64,000 nucleotides of DNA, taken from Paenibacillus graminis (lineage in GTDB: Bacteria; Bacillota; Bacilli; Paenibacillales; Paenibacillaceae). The notes under the pieces are model-generated. The model saw only the letters and a program-made list of their open reading frames with translations. It did not search any database and was not told where the DNA came from. Made by a program: the position numbers and the translations under genes. Position 1 is the first letter of the stretch, and the number at the start of each line of letters is the position of its first letter. The stretch covers positions 2,976,001-3,040,000 of the forward strand of contig NZ_CP009287.1 of the NCBI RefSeq assembly GCF_000758705.1. The letters are read 5' to 3'. This document shows positions 1-7,007 of the stretch, in pieces.

Positions 1-1305
1 GCCATTGACGTGATTCGGGCAGGCAAGGATGTGACTACACGGGATATTACGGTCAATGTGCAGGATGCTGCGAATGAAGAGATTATCACGGTGCTTACGG
101 ACATGCCGGGGATTAAGGTCATCAATATATCGGACCGGACCTTTCTCGCCCATATCGGCGGCAAAATTGAGATTACCCCCAAGATGCCGATCAAGAACCG
201 GGAAGACCTCTCACTGGTCTATACACCGGGGGTGGCGCGTGTCTGCATGGCGATTGCCGAGGACCCGGGCAGAGCCTATTCCCTTACGATGAAAAGAAAT
301 ACAGTAGCTGTCGTCACTGACGGTACAGCAGTGCTGGGGCTGGGCGATATCGGACCGGAAGCGGCGATGCCGGTGATGGAGGGGAAGGCGATGCTGTTCA
401 AGCAGTTGGCGGATATCGATGCTTTTCCGTTATGCCTGGATACCAAAGATCCGGAAGAAATTATCCGCGTTGTGAAAGCGGTTACTGCCGGGTTTGGCGG
501 AATTAACCTGGAGGACATCAGCTCTCCGCGCTGCTTCGAGATTGAACGGCGGCTGTCAGCTGAATTAGATATTCCCGTGTTTCATGACGATCAGCATGGG
601 ACGGCAGTTGTAGCTTTGGCCGGTCTTTTGAATGCGCTGAAGGTGGTCGGGAAAAGAGTAGAGGATTGCCGGATTGTCGTGGTTGGCATCGGGGCAGCGG
701 GCGTTTCGATCTGCCGTCTGCTGCTGGCGGCGGGGGCACGGAGCTTGTATGCGGTGGACCGGGCGGGCATTCTGCACAAGGGCCAGACGTATGACAATGC
801 CGAGTGGAGCTGGCTTGCCGAAGCCACGAATCCCGAGGGGCTGACCGGAGGGCTGACGGAGGCGATGCAAGGGGCGGATGTGTTCATCGGGGTATCCAGT
901 GGAGGCATCCTGAGCGTGGATCATCTGAAAAGTATGGCGGAGGATAACATCGTGTTTGCCATGGCGAACCCGATTCCCGAGATCGAACCGGAGCTGGCCG
1001 AGTCTTATGCCCGGGTGGTAGCAACCGGAAGAAGCGATTATCCGAATCAGATCAATAATGTGCTTTGTTTTCCGGGGATTTTCCGCGGGGCGCTGGACTG
1101 CAGGGCCAAGGTGGTGAATCTGGAAATGAAGCTGGCTGCGGCTCAGGCGATTGCTTCGGTGGTTCATCCGGACGAGCTCAATGAGCAGTATATCATCCCG
1201 AGTATTTTTAATGAGAAAGTGGTTGAAGGGGTACGGGAGGCGGTTATCCGGGCCGCTATCGCAACAGGTATGGCACGCAGGCTTCCGCCTGACATTTCGG
1301 AGTAA
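1..1305 (+). CDS. NAD(P)-dependent malic enzyme with N-terminal ACT domain (5' end outside window)
   Basis: Oxidative decarboxylation of malate to pyruvate in the cytoplasm. The frame is already open at base 1 and reads in from the left, so the true start lies outside the window; the GTG at 10 is internal. The first ~40 residues resemble the end of an ACT regulatory domain (ITVNVQ..., then the core begins). The core shows the family landmarks: SLVYTPGVA, VVTDGTAVLGLGDIGP with MEGKA, GINLEDI, the FHDDQHGTA metal/substrate loop, a Rossmann-type VVGIGAAG, FAMANPIPEI and NQINNVLCFPGIFRGALD. The C terminus is complete at the TAA. No strong terminator follows. ACT-bearing malic enzymes in Firmicutes are usually single genes. 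The family is certain; cofactor preference (NAD or NADP) cannot be read from the sequence. Confidence 0.95.
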   Translation, partial: AIDVIRAGKDVTTRDITVNVQDAANEEIITVLTDMPGIKVINISDRTFLAHIGGKIEITPKMPIKNREDLSLVYTPGVARVCMAIAEDPGRAYSLTMKRNTVAVVTDGTAVLGLGDIGPEAAMPVMEGKAMLFKQLADIDAFPLCLDTKDPEEIIRVVKAVTAGFGGINLEDISSPRCFEIERRLSAELDIPVFHDDQHGTAVVALAGLLNALKVVGKRVEDCRIVVVGIGAAGVSICRLLLAAGARSLYAVDRAGILHKGQTYDNAEWSWLAEATNPEGLTGGLTEAMQGADVFIGVSSGGILSVDHLKSMAEDNIVFAMANPIPEIEPELAESYARVVATGRSDYPNQINNVLCFPGIFRGALDCRAKVVNLEMKLAAAQAIASVVHPDELNEQYIIPSIFNEKVVEGVREAVIRAAIATGMARRLPPDISE

Positions 1306-1444
1306 GACAGGTTAACTGCGGGTTTTTACGCATCATAATTTGCCGGCAAAAGGGTACAGTGAGAAGTGCCGCTGTATCTTTTTTTTAATATATGCATCAT
1401 ATGTTACACACTTAGCTGAAATTTACTTATCCATAGGAGGGTAC

Positions 1445-1993
1445 ATGTACAGCAGAATTCATATCATGGGAGCTTCGGGAGCGGGAACCAGCACCCTGGG
1501 GCGGGCTTTGGCTGAACATTTGCCGCATGTCCATTTGGACAGCGACGATTATTTCTGGGAGCACAAATATACACAACAGACACAGATCACAGAACGGCTG
1601 CGCGCGATCGGGTCTGATCTGGACCAGCAAGAGCCCTACATATTGTCGGGAGCGGTCTGCGGGTGGGGCGACGGGCTGCGCCCGCGTTTTGATCTGGTGG
1701 TATTTCTGTGGATTCCCCCGGAAATCCGGCTTGAACGCCTGAGAAAGAGGGAATATGAGCGGTATGGTGCGGACAGTCTGCCTGGCGGCAGCATGTTCCA
1801 AGAGGTGCAGACTTTTATGGAGTGGGCGGCTTTATATGATACGGCGGGACCGGAAGTCAGAAGCCGGGTGCTGCATGAGGAATGGATGTCACGGTTACAG
1901 TGTCCTGTGCTAAGATTGGAAGAAGATTTGACAGTGGATGCGCGGGTCGAGGCTGTACTGCGGGAGTATGATGCTGAAGCTTTACGGCGTTAA
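1445..1993 (+). CDS. P-loop NTPase of the adenylate/shikimate kinase-like type (AAA_18-like)
   Basis: Small (182 aa) cytoplasmic nucleotide-binding protein, function unknown. The start is the ATG directly after AGGAGGG at 1435-1441; the open frame extends further upstream without a better start. Residues 9-19 read GASGAGTSTLG: this is a P-loop in position and shape, but the lysine expected in Walker A (GxxxxGKS/T) is threonine (T15). Other kinase-like features are a DSDDYFW motif (~34-40), an LSGAVCGWGD loop, a hydrophobic strand FDLVVFLWIPP and an arginine-rich RLERLRKREYERYG lid-like helix. My recollection is that a group of Firmicute proteins carries this Thr-for-Lys P-loop, so it is probably not a sequencing error. 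It could be a kinase with altered phosphate contacts or a nucleotide-binding regulator. Confidence 0.8.
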   Translation: MYSRIHIMGASGAGTSTLGRALAEHLPHVHLDSDDYFWEHKYTQQTQITERLRAIGSDLDQQEPYILSGAVCGWGDGLRPRFDLVVFLWIPPEIRLERLRKREYERYGADSLPGGSMFQEVQTFMEWAALYDTAGPEVRSRVLHEEWMSRLQCPVLRLEEDLTVDARVEAVLREYDAEALRR

Positions 1994-2109
1994 GACTTGA
2001 AAAAAGCAGCAGCTGGCTGCTGGAACGTGAACTGCGCCGAAGGGGCTTCAAGGGCAGACGGATGATTCATCCGCAAAATGGGCAGCTATATATCTATGAA
2101 AAGGAATAA
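1978..2109 (+). other. Short open frame without a start codon, possibly a decayed gene end
   Basis: Downstream of the P-loop gene, and overlapping its last codons in another frame, a frame stays open for about 43 codons to a TAA at 2107. The residues look protein-like (LLERELRRRGFKGRR, then HPQNGQLYIYEKE), but there is no ATG/GTG/TTG before an internal ATG at 2062 and no ribosome binding site. It may be the surviving 3' end of a lost gene, or chance. I do not recognise the family. Confidence 0.25.
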
Positions 2110-2143
2110 TCCAATAAACCAACAGGAAGCGGGATAACTACAT

Positions 2144-2587
2144 ATGGTCACTATTAAGGAAATTGAGTACGGATCACTGGACGCATTGAACAAGCTCTAC
2201 GATGAACTGACCGGTCATCCTACAAAACCGCAGAAGCTCGAGGCTGCATTTCGCTCAATTCAGGCAGACAGCCGGTACATACTGTTAGGCGCTTTTGTTG
2301 ACGGGGAGCTGCTGGGGTCAATGATGGGTATTGTGTGCCAGGATCTTGTGGGCGAGTGCCGTCCGTTTATGGTCATTGAAAATGTGGTCGTTTCTTCCCG
2401 CTCACGGCGCCAGGGCCTCGGCAAAAAGCTTATAGCCGCCCTGGAGGCCATCGCTCACGAAAGAGACTGCTATTACATCATGTTCGTCTCCGGTGAGAAG
2501 CGGAAGGAAGCGCATATTTTTTATGAGGCGATGGGCTACCGGGAAGAAAAGGTGGAGGGGTACCGCAAGCATCTGAGCTCGCACTAG
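2144..2587 (+). CDS. GNAT family N-acetyltransferase
   Basis: Acetyl-CoA-dependent N-acyltransferase, 147 aa, substrate unknown. The start ATG follows an AGGAAGCGGG-type site. The central motif A is clear: ENVVVSSRSRRQGLGKKLI (~82-100), with the R/QxxGxG/A pyrophosphate loop as RRQGLG. Motif B follows near the C terminus as AHIFYEAMGYREE. The N-terminal arm (EIEYGSLDALNKLYDELTGHP) is typical of small single-domain GNATs. It stands alone between the P-loop gene and the convergent ABC exporter operon. Confidence 0.9.
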   Translation: MVTIKEIEYGSLDALNKLYDELTGHPTKPQKLEAAFRSIQADSRYILLGAFVDGELLGSMMGIVCQDLVGECRPFMVIENVVVSSRSRRQGLGKKLIAALEAIAHERDCYYIMFVSGEKRKEAHIFYEAMGYREEKVEGYRKHLSSH

Positions 2588-2669
2588 AGGCAACTTGCGG
2601 TCCTTACACTCCTTCTACTACTGTGGCCCTACATTTCTGCGATGAGGTCGACATCCCACTATCGAAAGA

Positions 2670-3473
2670 TCAGCTCCCCGTACTCTTATAATGCCTGACC
2701 CCAAACCGCCAGACCAGCAGCGAAAAGCACAGGAATGCCGCTCCGGCAGGAAGGGAGAGGTAGCCCAGCCACTGCGGATAACCCCAGCCGCATACTGTGG
2801 CCGCAGGGTAGAAGCTGATAAAAAGCATGGGCAGCACAAAGCTAAACATGCTTTTTAGCGCTCTCGGCATGTAAGGTTCGGGGCAGCGGGTGATCTGGTA
2901 GCTGGCATTGGTCAGGAGATAGATCCAGTCCAGGCCTTTGATGGTAAAGAACGCAAGTCCCGAGGTAAGCACGAATACGCCGCAGTACATGATGCACCCT
3001 CCTGCCAGCGCCATGGCGAGAATAGCGATCTTCCCCGGAGTAAGGGAAACGCCGAGCTCTGAGAGCGCCCAGCCTGCTGCACAGATTCCCGTAACGGGCC
3101 GGACCAGACGGTGCAGATGGAATCTGGACGCCGCTACTTGGACGAACAGGGAACGGGGGCGCAGGAGCAGCCTGTCGAAATCGCCGGAGCGCAGCATCTG
3201 CCACGGGAAATAATCAAAGCCGCGGCACAGGCTCTCCGCCAGCCCAAAGGAAGCCACCGCCAGCGCATAGACCAGGATAATATGGGCGACCGTCCATTCT
3301 CCGATGTTGCCGAAGCGGGAGAAAAGCAGCACAGTCGCAATCGGGTCTGAGATGACCACAACAAGCACCTGGATCAGCATCAGCCACCAGCCTTTGTATT
3401 CCATGCCTGACAGGAGGTGCATCTGTAAGTATTTGTAATAGATTTTGCCTTCAGCGATCATCCTTCTCTTCAC
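2670..3473 (-). CDS. ABC-2 type transporter permease (second subunit)
   Basis: Integral membrane subunit of an ABC exporter, 267 aa if GTG at 3473 is used. Six hydrophobic segments are visible, for example MLIQVLVVVISDPIATVLL, IILVYALAVASFGLAESL, and a C-terminal AAFLCFSLLVWRFGVRHY. The pattern fits the ABC2_membrane_6 family, with a conserved cytoplasmic stretch GDFDRLLLRPRSLFVQV. The GTG start overlaps the TGA of the preceding permease gene by four bases (GTGA), implying translational coupling; AAGGAGG lies immediately before that GTG, so the ATG at 3461, twelve bases after the ribosome binding site, is an alternative start. It is the last gene of the minus-strand ATPase-permease-permease operon. 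Substrate unknown. Confidence 0.88.
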   Translation of the reverse strand: MKRRMIAEGKIYYKYLQMHLLSGMEYKGWWLMLIQVLVVVISDPIATVLLFSRFGNIGEWTVAHIILVYALAVASFGLAESLCRGFDYFPWQMLRSGDFDRLLLRPRSLFVQVAASRFHLHRLVRPVTGICAAGWALSELGVSLTPGKIAILAMALAGGCIMYCGVFVLTSGLAFFTIKGLDWIYLLTNASYQITRCPEPYMPRALKSMFSFVLPMLFISFYPAATVCGWGYPQWLGYLSLPAGAAFLCFSLLVWRFGVRHYKSTGS

Positions 3474-4300
3474 CCTCCTTGTACGATAATGCTTTTGAGT
3501 TTATGGTCCATGATGGTTCGTCCGGAAGCGATAAAGACTGCACTCCAAAAGAACTGCAGGCCAATGGCAGGCAGTGCAGCGGATGGCGTTAGACTGCCGA
3601 CATACAGCTGAACCGGGATATCCGCAAACCCGCCAAACGGCTGGAGATAGAGAAAGGTCTGCATGAAGTCAGGCCAGAGACGGAGCGGAAGATAAGTGCC
3701 CGACAGGATTCCGCTGAACAGCAGCAGCATATAAGTAGGCCCGTCGCCCCAGGTGATATTTAACCGTATCGCCGTCACGAACATGGCAAAAGAGGAGCAC
3801 AGCACAAAGGCCATCACGGCAGACAGCAGAAAACAGGCAAAGCCAAGAACGGAAGCCGGAGCACCGAGTGCGTAGCCCGCAGGCATCAGAAAACCGGTCA
3901 GGATTGTGGCAAGGCTGCGGAGCCATGAGGTTCCCAGCTTGCCTGCCGAGCTTTTGACGAACCAGTGTGTGTACAGATTCAGGGGGCGGCACAGCTCGAC
4001 TCCGACATCGCCGTTGTTGATTTTGCTCATAATCTCACTGTCAATGCTCATCGTTTGCAGCACAAACAGCCCTTGGGCCAGCCACACATAGGATATGGTT
4101 TGCGATAAGGCAAGCCCGTTGTTATTCCAGGCCCCGTTATCGCTGTATGTATAGAACACGGTGAACAGGACGCACTCAATAAGGCCCCAGAAGACGCTGA
4201 CGAACACGCCGGATATGGCGGAAGCGCGGTATTGCAGTCCTTCAGCCATTCGTATGCGGAAAAGGGAGCTGCAAGCCCTGCAGGTACTTCGGAAATTCAT
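3470..4300 (-). CDS. ABC-2 type transporter permease (first subunit)
   Basis: Membrane subunit of the same exporter, 276 aa. ATG at 4300 is preceded by AGGAGG with seven-base spacing. Multiple membrane segments are seen (SGVFVSVFWGLIECVLFTVFY, LGFACFLLSAVMAFVLCSSF, TYMLLLFSGILSGTYL). The cytoplasmic motif INNGDVGVELCRPLNLY corresponds to the GDVxxxLxRP element also present as GDFDRLLLRP in the partner permease, so the two subunits are distant paralogues that probably form a heterodimer. The gene is separated from the upstream ATPase gene by a tandem repeat. Confidence 0.88.
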   Translation of the reverse strand: MNFRSTCRACSSLFRIRMAEGLQYRASAISGVFVSVFWGLIECVLFTVFYTYSDNGAWNNNGLALSQTISYVWLAQGLFVLQTMSIDSEIMSKINNGDVGVELCRPLNLYTHWFVKSSAGKLGTSWLRSLATILTGFLMPAGYALGAPASVLGFACFLLSAVMAFVLCSSFAMFVTAIRLNITWGDGPTYMLLLFSGILSGTYLPLRLWPDFMQTFLYLQPFGGFADIPVQLYVGSLTPSAALPAIGLQFFWSAVFIASGRTIMDHKLKSIIVQGG

Positions 4301-4314
4301 TTCACACCTCCTAA

Positions 4315-4461
4315 AAGTTTTGTTAGCATTGCCTCATTGAACCTGCTTCGTACAAAACTCGCTTCGAAAGCATATACTTAAGTTTTGTGAGCATATTGCC
4401 TCATTGAACCTGCTTCGAACAAAACTAGCTTCGGAAGCATATACTTAAGTTTTGTGAGCAT
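4315..4461 (-). repeat. Tandem ~67-bp repeat with internal inverted repeats inside the ABC operon
   Basis: Two nearly identical copies (4315-4379 and 4380-4446) and the start of a third (4447-4461) fill most of the gap between the ATPase and first permease genes. Each copy holds an AGTTTTGT...ACAAAACT inverted repeat enclosing GCCTCATTGAACCTGCTTCG and a second short palindrome around GCTTCGAAAGC. The copies differ at a handful of bases. In the minus-strand mRNA each would fold into a stem-loop. It could tune the ATPase:permease ratio, act as an mRNA processing site, or be an intergenic repeat element present elsewhere in the genome. Confidence 0.8.
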
Positions 4462-4465
4462 CCGC

Positions 4466-5281
4466 TTAAACCAGTGACAGGTCATTATACATGGCAGCAA
4501 TCATAGCATCCGTATTTACCTTCGTAATTACCTCGGGAGCATATTTCTCTTGCAGGCCGCCAAGCCGTCCGTCATACAGCAGCTGTCCATGCCCGATGAC
4601 CATCACCCGCTCGCAGAGCGCTTCAATGTCGTCCATATCATGGGTGGTCAAAACCATGGTTACCCCGTATTTGCGGTTTTCCTCTTTCAAAAAGGTGCGC
4701 AGGGCGAGCTTGGATACCGCATCGAGTCCGATGGTCGGCTCATCCAGGAAGAGGATCGCGGGCCGGTGCAGAAGGGCGGCTACCAGCTCGCAGCGCATCC
4801 GCTGCCCCAGTGACAGCTGTCTGACAGGTGTTTTTAAGAGCGCTTCCACACCAAGGGTCTCCGTTAACTCCGCAAGTCTTGTTTTATAATCCCCGGCTCT
4901 TATGGCGTAAATATCCTTCAGCACGTCAAAAGAGTCCGCCACCGGCACATCCCACCACAGCTGGGACCGCTGCCCGAACACGACGCCGATCTTGGAGACA
5001 TGCTCCACTCGGTTCTTCCAAGGAACGCTGCCCATAATGGTGCATTCGCCGTTGTCGGGTGTGAGGATGCCGCTCATCACCTTGACCGTAGTAGATTTGC
5101 CCGCACCGTTGGGCCCGATGTATCCGACAAGCTCGCCTTCCGCAATCTCAAAGCCGATTCCAGCCAGCGCTTCCACTTGCGCCACATTGCGCATAAAAGC
5201 CCCTCTCAGCAGCCCCCATCTTCCTTCAGGCCGTTTATACACCTTAAAGGTTTTACGGATATCCTTGAGTACAATTTGCAT
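4466..5281 (-). CDS. ABC transporter ATP-binding protein (ABC-2 exporter)
   Basis: Cytoplasmic ATPase subunit, 271 aa, first gene of the exporter operon. ATG at 5281 follows GAAGGAGG. Motifs in order: Walker A GPNGAGKST (~56-64), Q-loop in VVFGQRSQLWWD, signature LSLGQRMR (~156), Walker B ILFLDEPT, D-loop IGLDAVSK and switch His in TTHDMDD. The FGQRSQLWWD sequence after the Q-loop is typical of the group that pairs with two ABC2_membrane_6 permeases. The C-terminal ~40 residues lie outside the nucleotide-binding domain. Such systems export lipids, polysaccharide or drugs; nothing here identifies the substrate. Confidence 0.93.
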   Translation of the reverse strand: MQIVLKDIRKTFKVYKRPEGRWGLLRGAFMRNVAQVEALAGIGFEIAEGELVGYIGPNGAGKSTTVKVMSGILTPDNGECTIMGSVPWKNRVEHVSKIGVVFGQRSQLWWDVPVADSFDVLKDIYAIRAGDYKTRLAELTETLGVEALLKTPVRQLSLGQRMRCELVAALLHRPAILFLDEPTIGLDAVSKLALRTFLKEENRKYGVTMVLTTHDMDDIEALCERVMVIGHGQLLYDGRLGGLQEKYAPEVITKVNTDAMIAAMYNDLSLV

Positions 5282-5427
5282 TTAGTGCACCTCCTTCGTG
5301 CAGAAGATCATAACATTCACGGGCCGCTGAGATAAAATGGCATTCATTCGTCCGTTGGTCCAATCAAGCCGTACAGGAGGGGATATCACATGAAATTGCT
5401 CCATTTTTCATAAAAATGCTTGCTATC

Positions 5428-5545
5428 TTGACATTTCCGTGCTATATTAATTTTATAGTTAACGCAAGTAAACCATAGTTTTTTTTACATATGTGTTTCA
5501 AAAATTGTCTTTAGTTACCGGTGAATTTTTCACCGGCATTTTTGC
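5428..5545 (+). ncRNA. Candidate orphan transcription unit: promoter plus intrinsic terminator, no gene between
   Basis: A TTGACA box at 5428-5433 is followed by A/T-rich -10 candidates (TTTTAT at 17-base spacing, TATAGT at 20). About 60 bases on, CCGGTGA/TCACCGG forms a stem (5518-5536) followed by CATTTTT. The intervening sequence contains no convincing open frame. This would make a short plus-strand RNA of roughly 80-90 nt. The unit lies between the divergent ABC operon and the 51-bp array. It may instead be a leader that reads into the array. The rest of 5282-5427 shows only the ABC operon's upstream region. Confidence 0.4.
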
Positions 5546-5683
5546 GTTTATATCACCTTTTTTCTGTCAGATGGGAGGTCAATCTGTGCTGCATTGGGGC
5601 AGGTAGGATATGTGCAGTGCGGAGAGTCGGACGATTGGGCAGGGAGCGCTGGGCACACTCCAACACGCTATGCCGCAGGCTCT

Positions 5684-6193
5684 GGCGAAATGAGAGGTAG
5701 AAATACCTTTGATTTCGGCGCAGATAGGCCATGTGGCGAAATGAGAGGTAGAAATACCTCTGATCTCGGCGTAGATAGGCCATATGGCGAAATGAGAGGT
5801 AGAAGTACCTTAGATTTCGACGTGGGCAGGCCATATGGGGAAATGAGAGGTAGAAATACCTTTGATCTCGGCGTGGGCAGGCCATATGGCGAAATGAGAG
5901 GTAGAAGTACCTTAGATTTCGACGTGGGCAGGCCATATGGGGAAATGAGAGGTAGAAATACCTTAGATTTCGGCGCAGATAGGCCATATGGCGAAATGAG
6001 AGGTAGAAATACCTCAGATTTCGGCGTGGGCAGGCCATATGGGGAAATGAGAGGTAGAAATACCGTAGATTTCGGCGTGGGCAGGCCATGTTGGGAAATG
6101 AGAGGTAGAAATACCTTAGATTTCGGCGCAGATAGGCCATATGGCGAAATGAGAGGTAGAAATACCTTTGATCTCGGCGCAGATAGGCCATGT
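5684..6193. repeat. Array of ten 51-bp hairpin repeats (array 1)
   Basis: Ten consecutive units of exactly 51 bp, at 5684, 5735, 5786, 5837, 5888, 5939, 5990, 6041, 6092 and 6143, with no spacers and only scattered substitutions. Each has an imperfect palindrome of ~36 bases centred on AGGTA-GAAA-TACCT, flanked by GCGAAAT and ATTTCGGC; the unit junction GCCATATGGC is itself a palindrome. Alternate units carry either GCAGATAGG or GTGGGCAGG linkers. Because 51 is a multiple of three and the unit lacks stops, long frames stay open on both strands (17-residue repeats), but none has a ribosome binding site. Units 3 and 5 carry GAAG instead of GAAA in the loop and are identical, which suggests copying of unit pairs. 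An incomplete eleventh unit starts at 6194. Confidence 0.93.
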
Positions 6194-6415
6194 GGCAATA
6201 GAGAGCAGCAGCGGGGGCACAGCGGAAGACGTAAAGTTAGCTATAAGTGGTTTTTTCCATACAATGGCTTCCGCTTCGTGTGTTAAACTGGTTACAAGTG
6301 TAATTTACTTAACATTGGCTTATGAATCTTACTTATGATTTTTGTTTTTGAATCTTACTAAGGACTCAATTGGTTAATGATTTTAGTGCGGACAACATTA
6401 CATTGGAGGGGTTGC

Positions 6416-6907
6416 ATGCAGACGTTTTTTCGCTATAACTGGATGGTTCGAGAAGAGTGGTATAAGTGGTGTGAAGATTTGCCGGAGGAGGAGCTGCTGA
6501 AGCCGCGTATTGGCGGGGTTGGCGGAATTCTGAAGACTCTGTTTCATATTGCCGATGTGGAGTGGAGCTGGATTATGGTGATGCAGGGCAAACCTGATTT
6601 TCAGGAGGATTTTGCCGGGTTCAGCAGCCTGGAGAAGGTAAGGGAGCTGGATGCGCGCTTCCGGCCGGAGGTGGAGTCCTTTGTACTGGGCTGGAACGAG
6701 GGTCTGGAGCGGAAGACTTTTGCCGACACAAAAAAGGATGGATCCGTGGTAACCTATGCCTGGGGCGAGATTATGCGACATGTGATTGCCCACGAAATTC
6801 ATCATATCGGGCAGCTCTCGGTATGGGCCAGAGAAGCCGGCAAGCAGCCGCCTTCCGCCAATGTAATTGGCAAGGGGCTTATGGACAGTCTGCCTGGCAG
6901 GGCGTAA
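6416..6907 (+). CDS. DinB/YfiT-like putative metalloenzyme
   Basis: Four-helix-bundle protein of the DinB superfamily, 163 aa. ATG at 6416 is chosen because GGAGGGG precedes it; the frame runs further upstream without a site. The metal-binding histidine pattern is complete: one His in TLFHIADVEWSW (~45) and two in the C-terminal helix MRHVIAHEIHHIGQL. Members include thiol-dependent S-transferases and many proteins of unknown role, sometimes induced by DNA damage. It is a single gene bounded by array 1 upstream and a strong terminator downstream. Confidence 0.88.
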   Translation: MQTFFRYNWMVREEWYKWCEDLPEEELLKPRIGGVGGILKTLFHIADVEWSWIMVMQGKPDFQEDFAGFSSLEKVRELDARFRPEVESFVLGWNEGLERKTFADTKKDGSVVTYAWGEIMRHVIAHEIHHIGQLSVWAREAGKQPPSANVIGKGLMDSLPGRA

Positions 6908-6961
6908 CGTTATCTACAAGCTGGCTGCAGCCGGCACTTTATCTCAAAAGGTATACAAAGC

Positions 6962-6994
6962 AGCTCCGGCGGAATTTCCGCCGGAGCTTTTTTC
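6962..6994. terminator. Intrinsic terminator after the DinB gene
   Basis: AGCTCCGGCGGAA and its perfect reverse complement form a long GC-rich hairpin followed by seven T. It sits between two converging genes, the DinB gene and the SgrR-like gene. Confidence 0.9.
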
Positions 6995-7007
6995 AAAAAG
7001 GAGCGCT

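Noticed and set aside
5684..6193. CRISPR array
   Set aside because: Units are contiguous with no unique spacers, and no cas gene is in the window.
5553..6286. Long open frames on both strands (about 176 to 230 codons) with 17-residue repeats across array 1
   Set aside because: They arise because the 51-bp unit is a multiple of three and lacks stops; three frames are open at once, none has a ribosome binding site, and the DNA palindrome explains the conservation.
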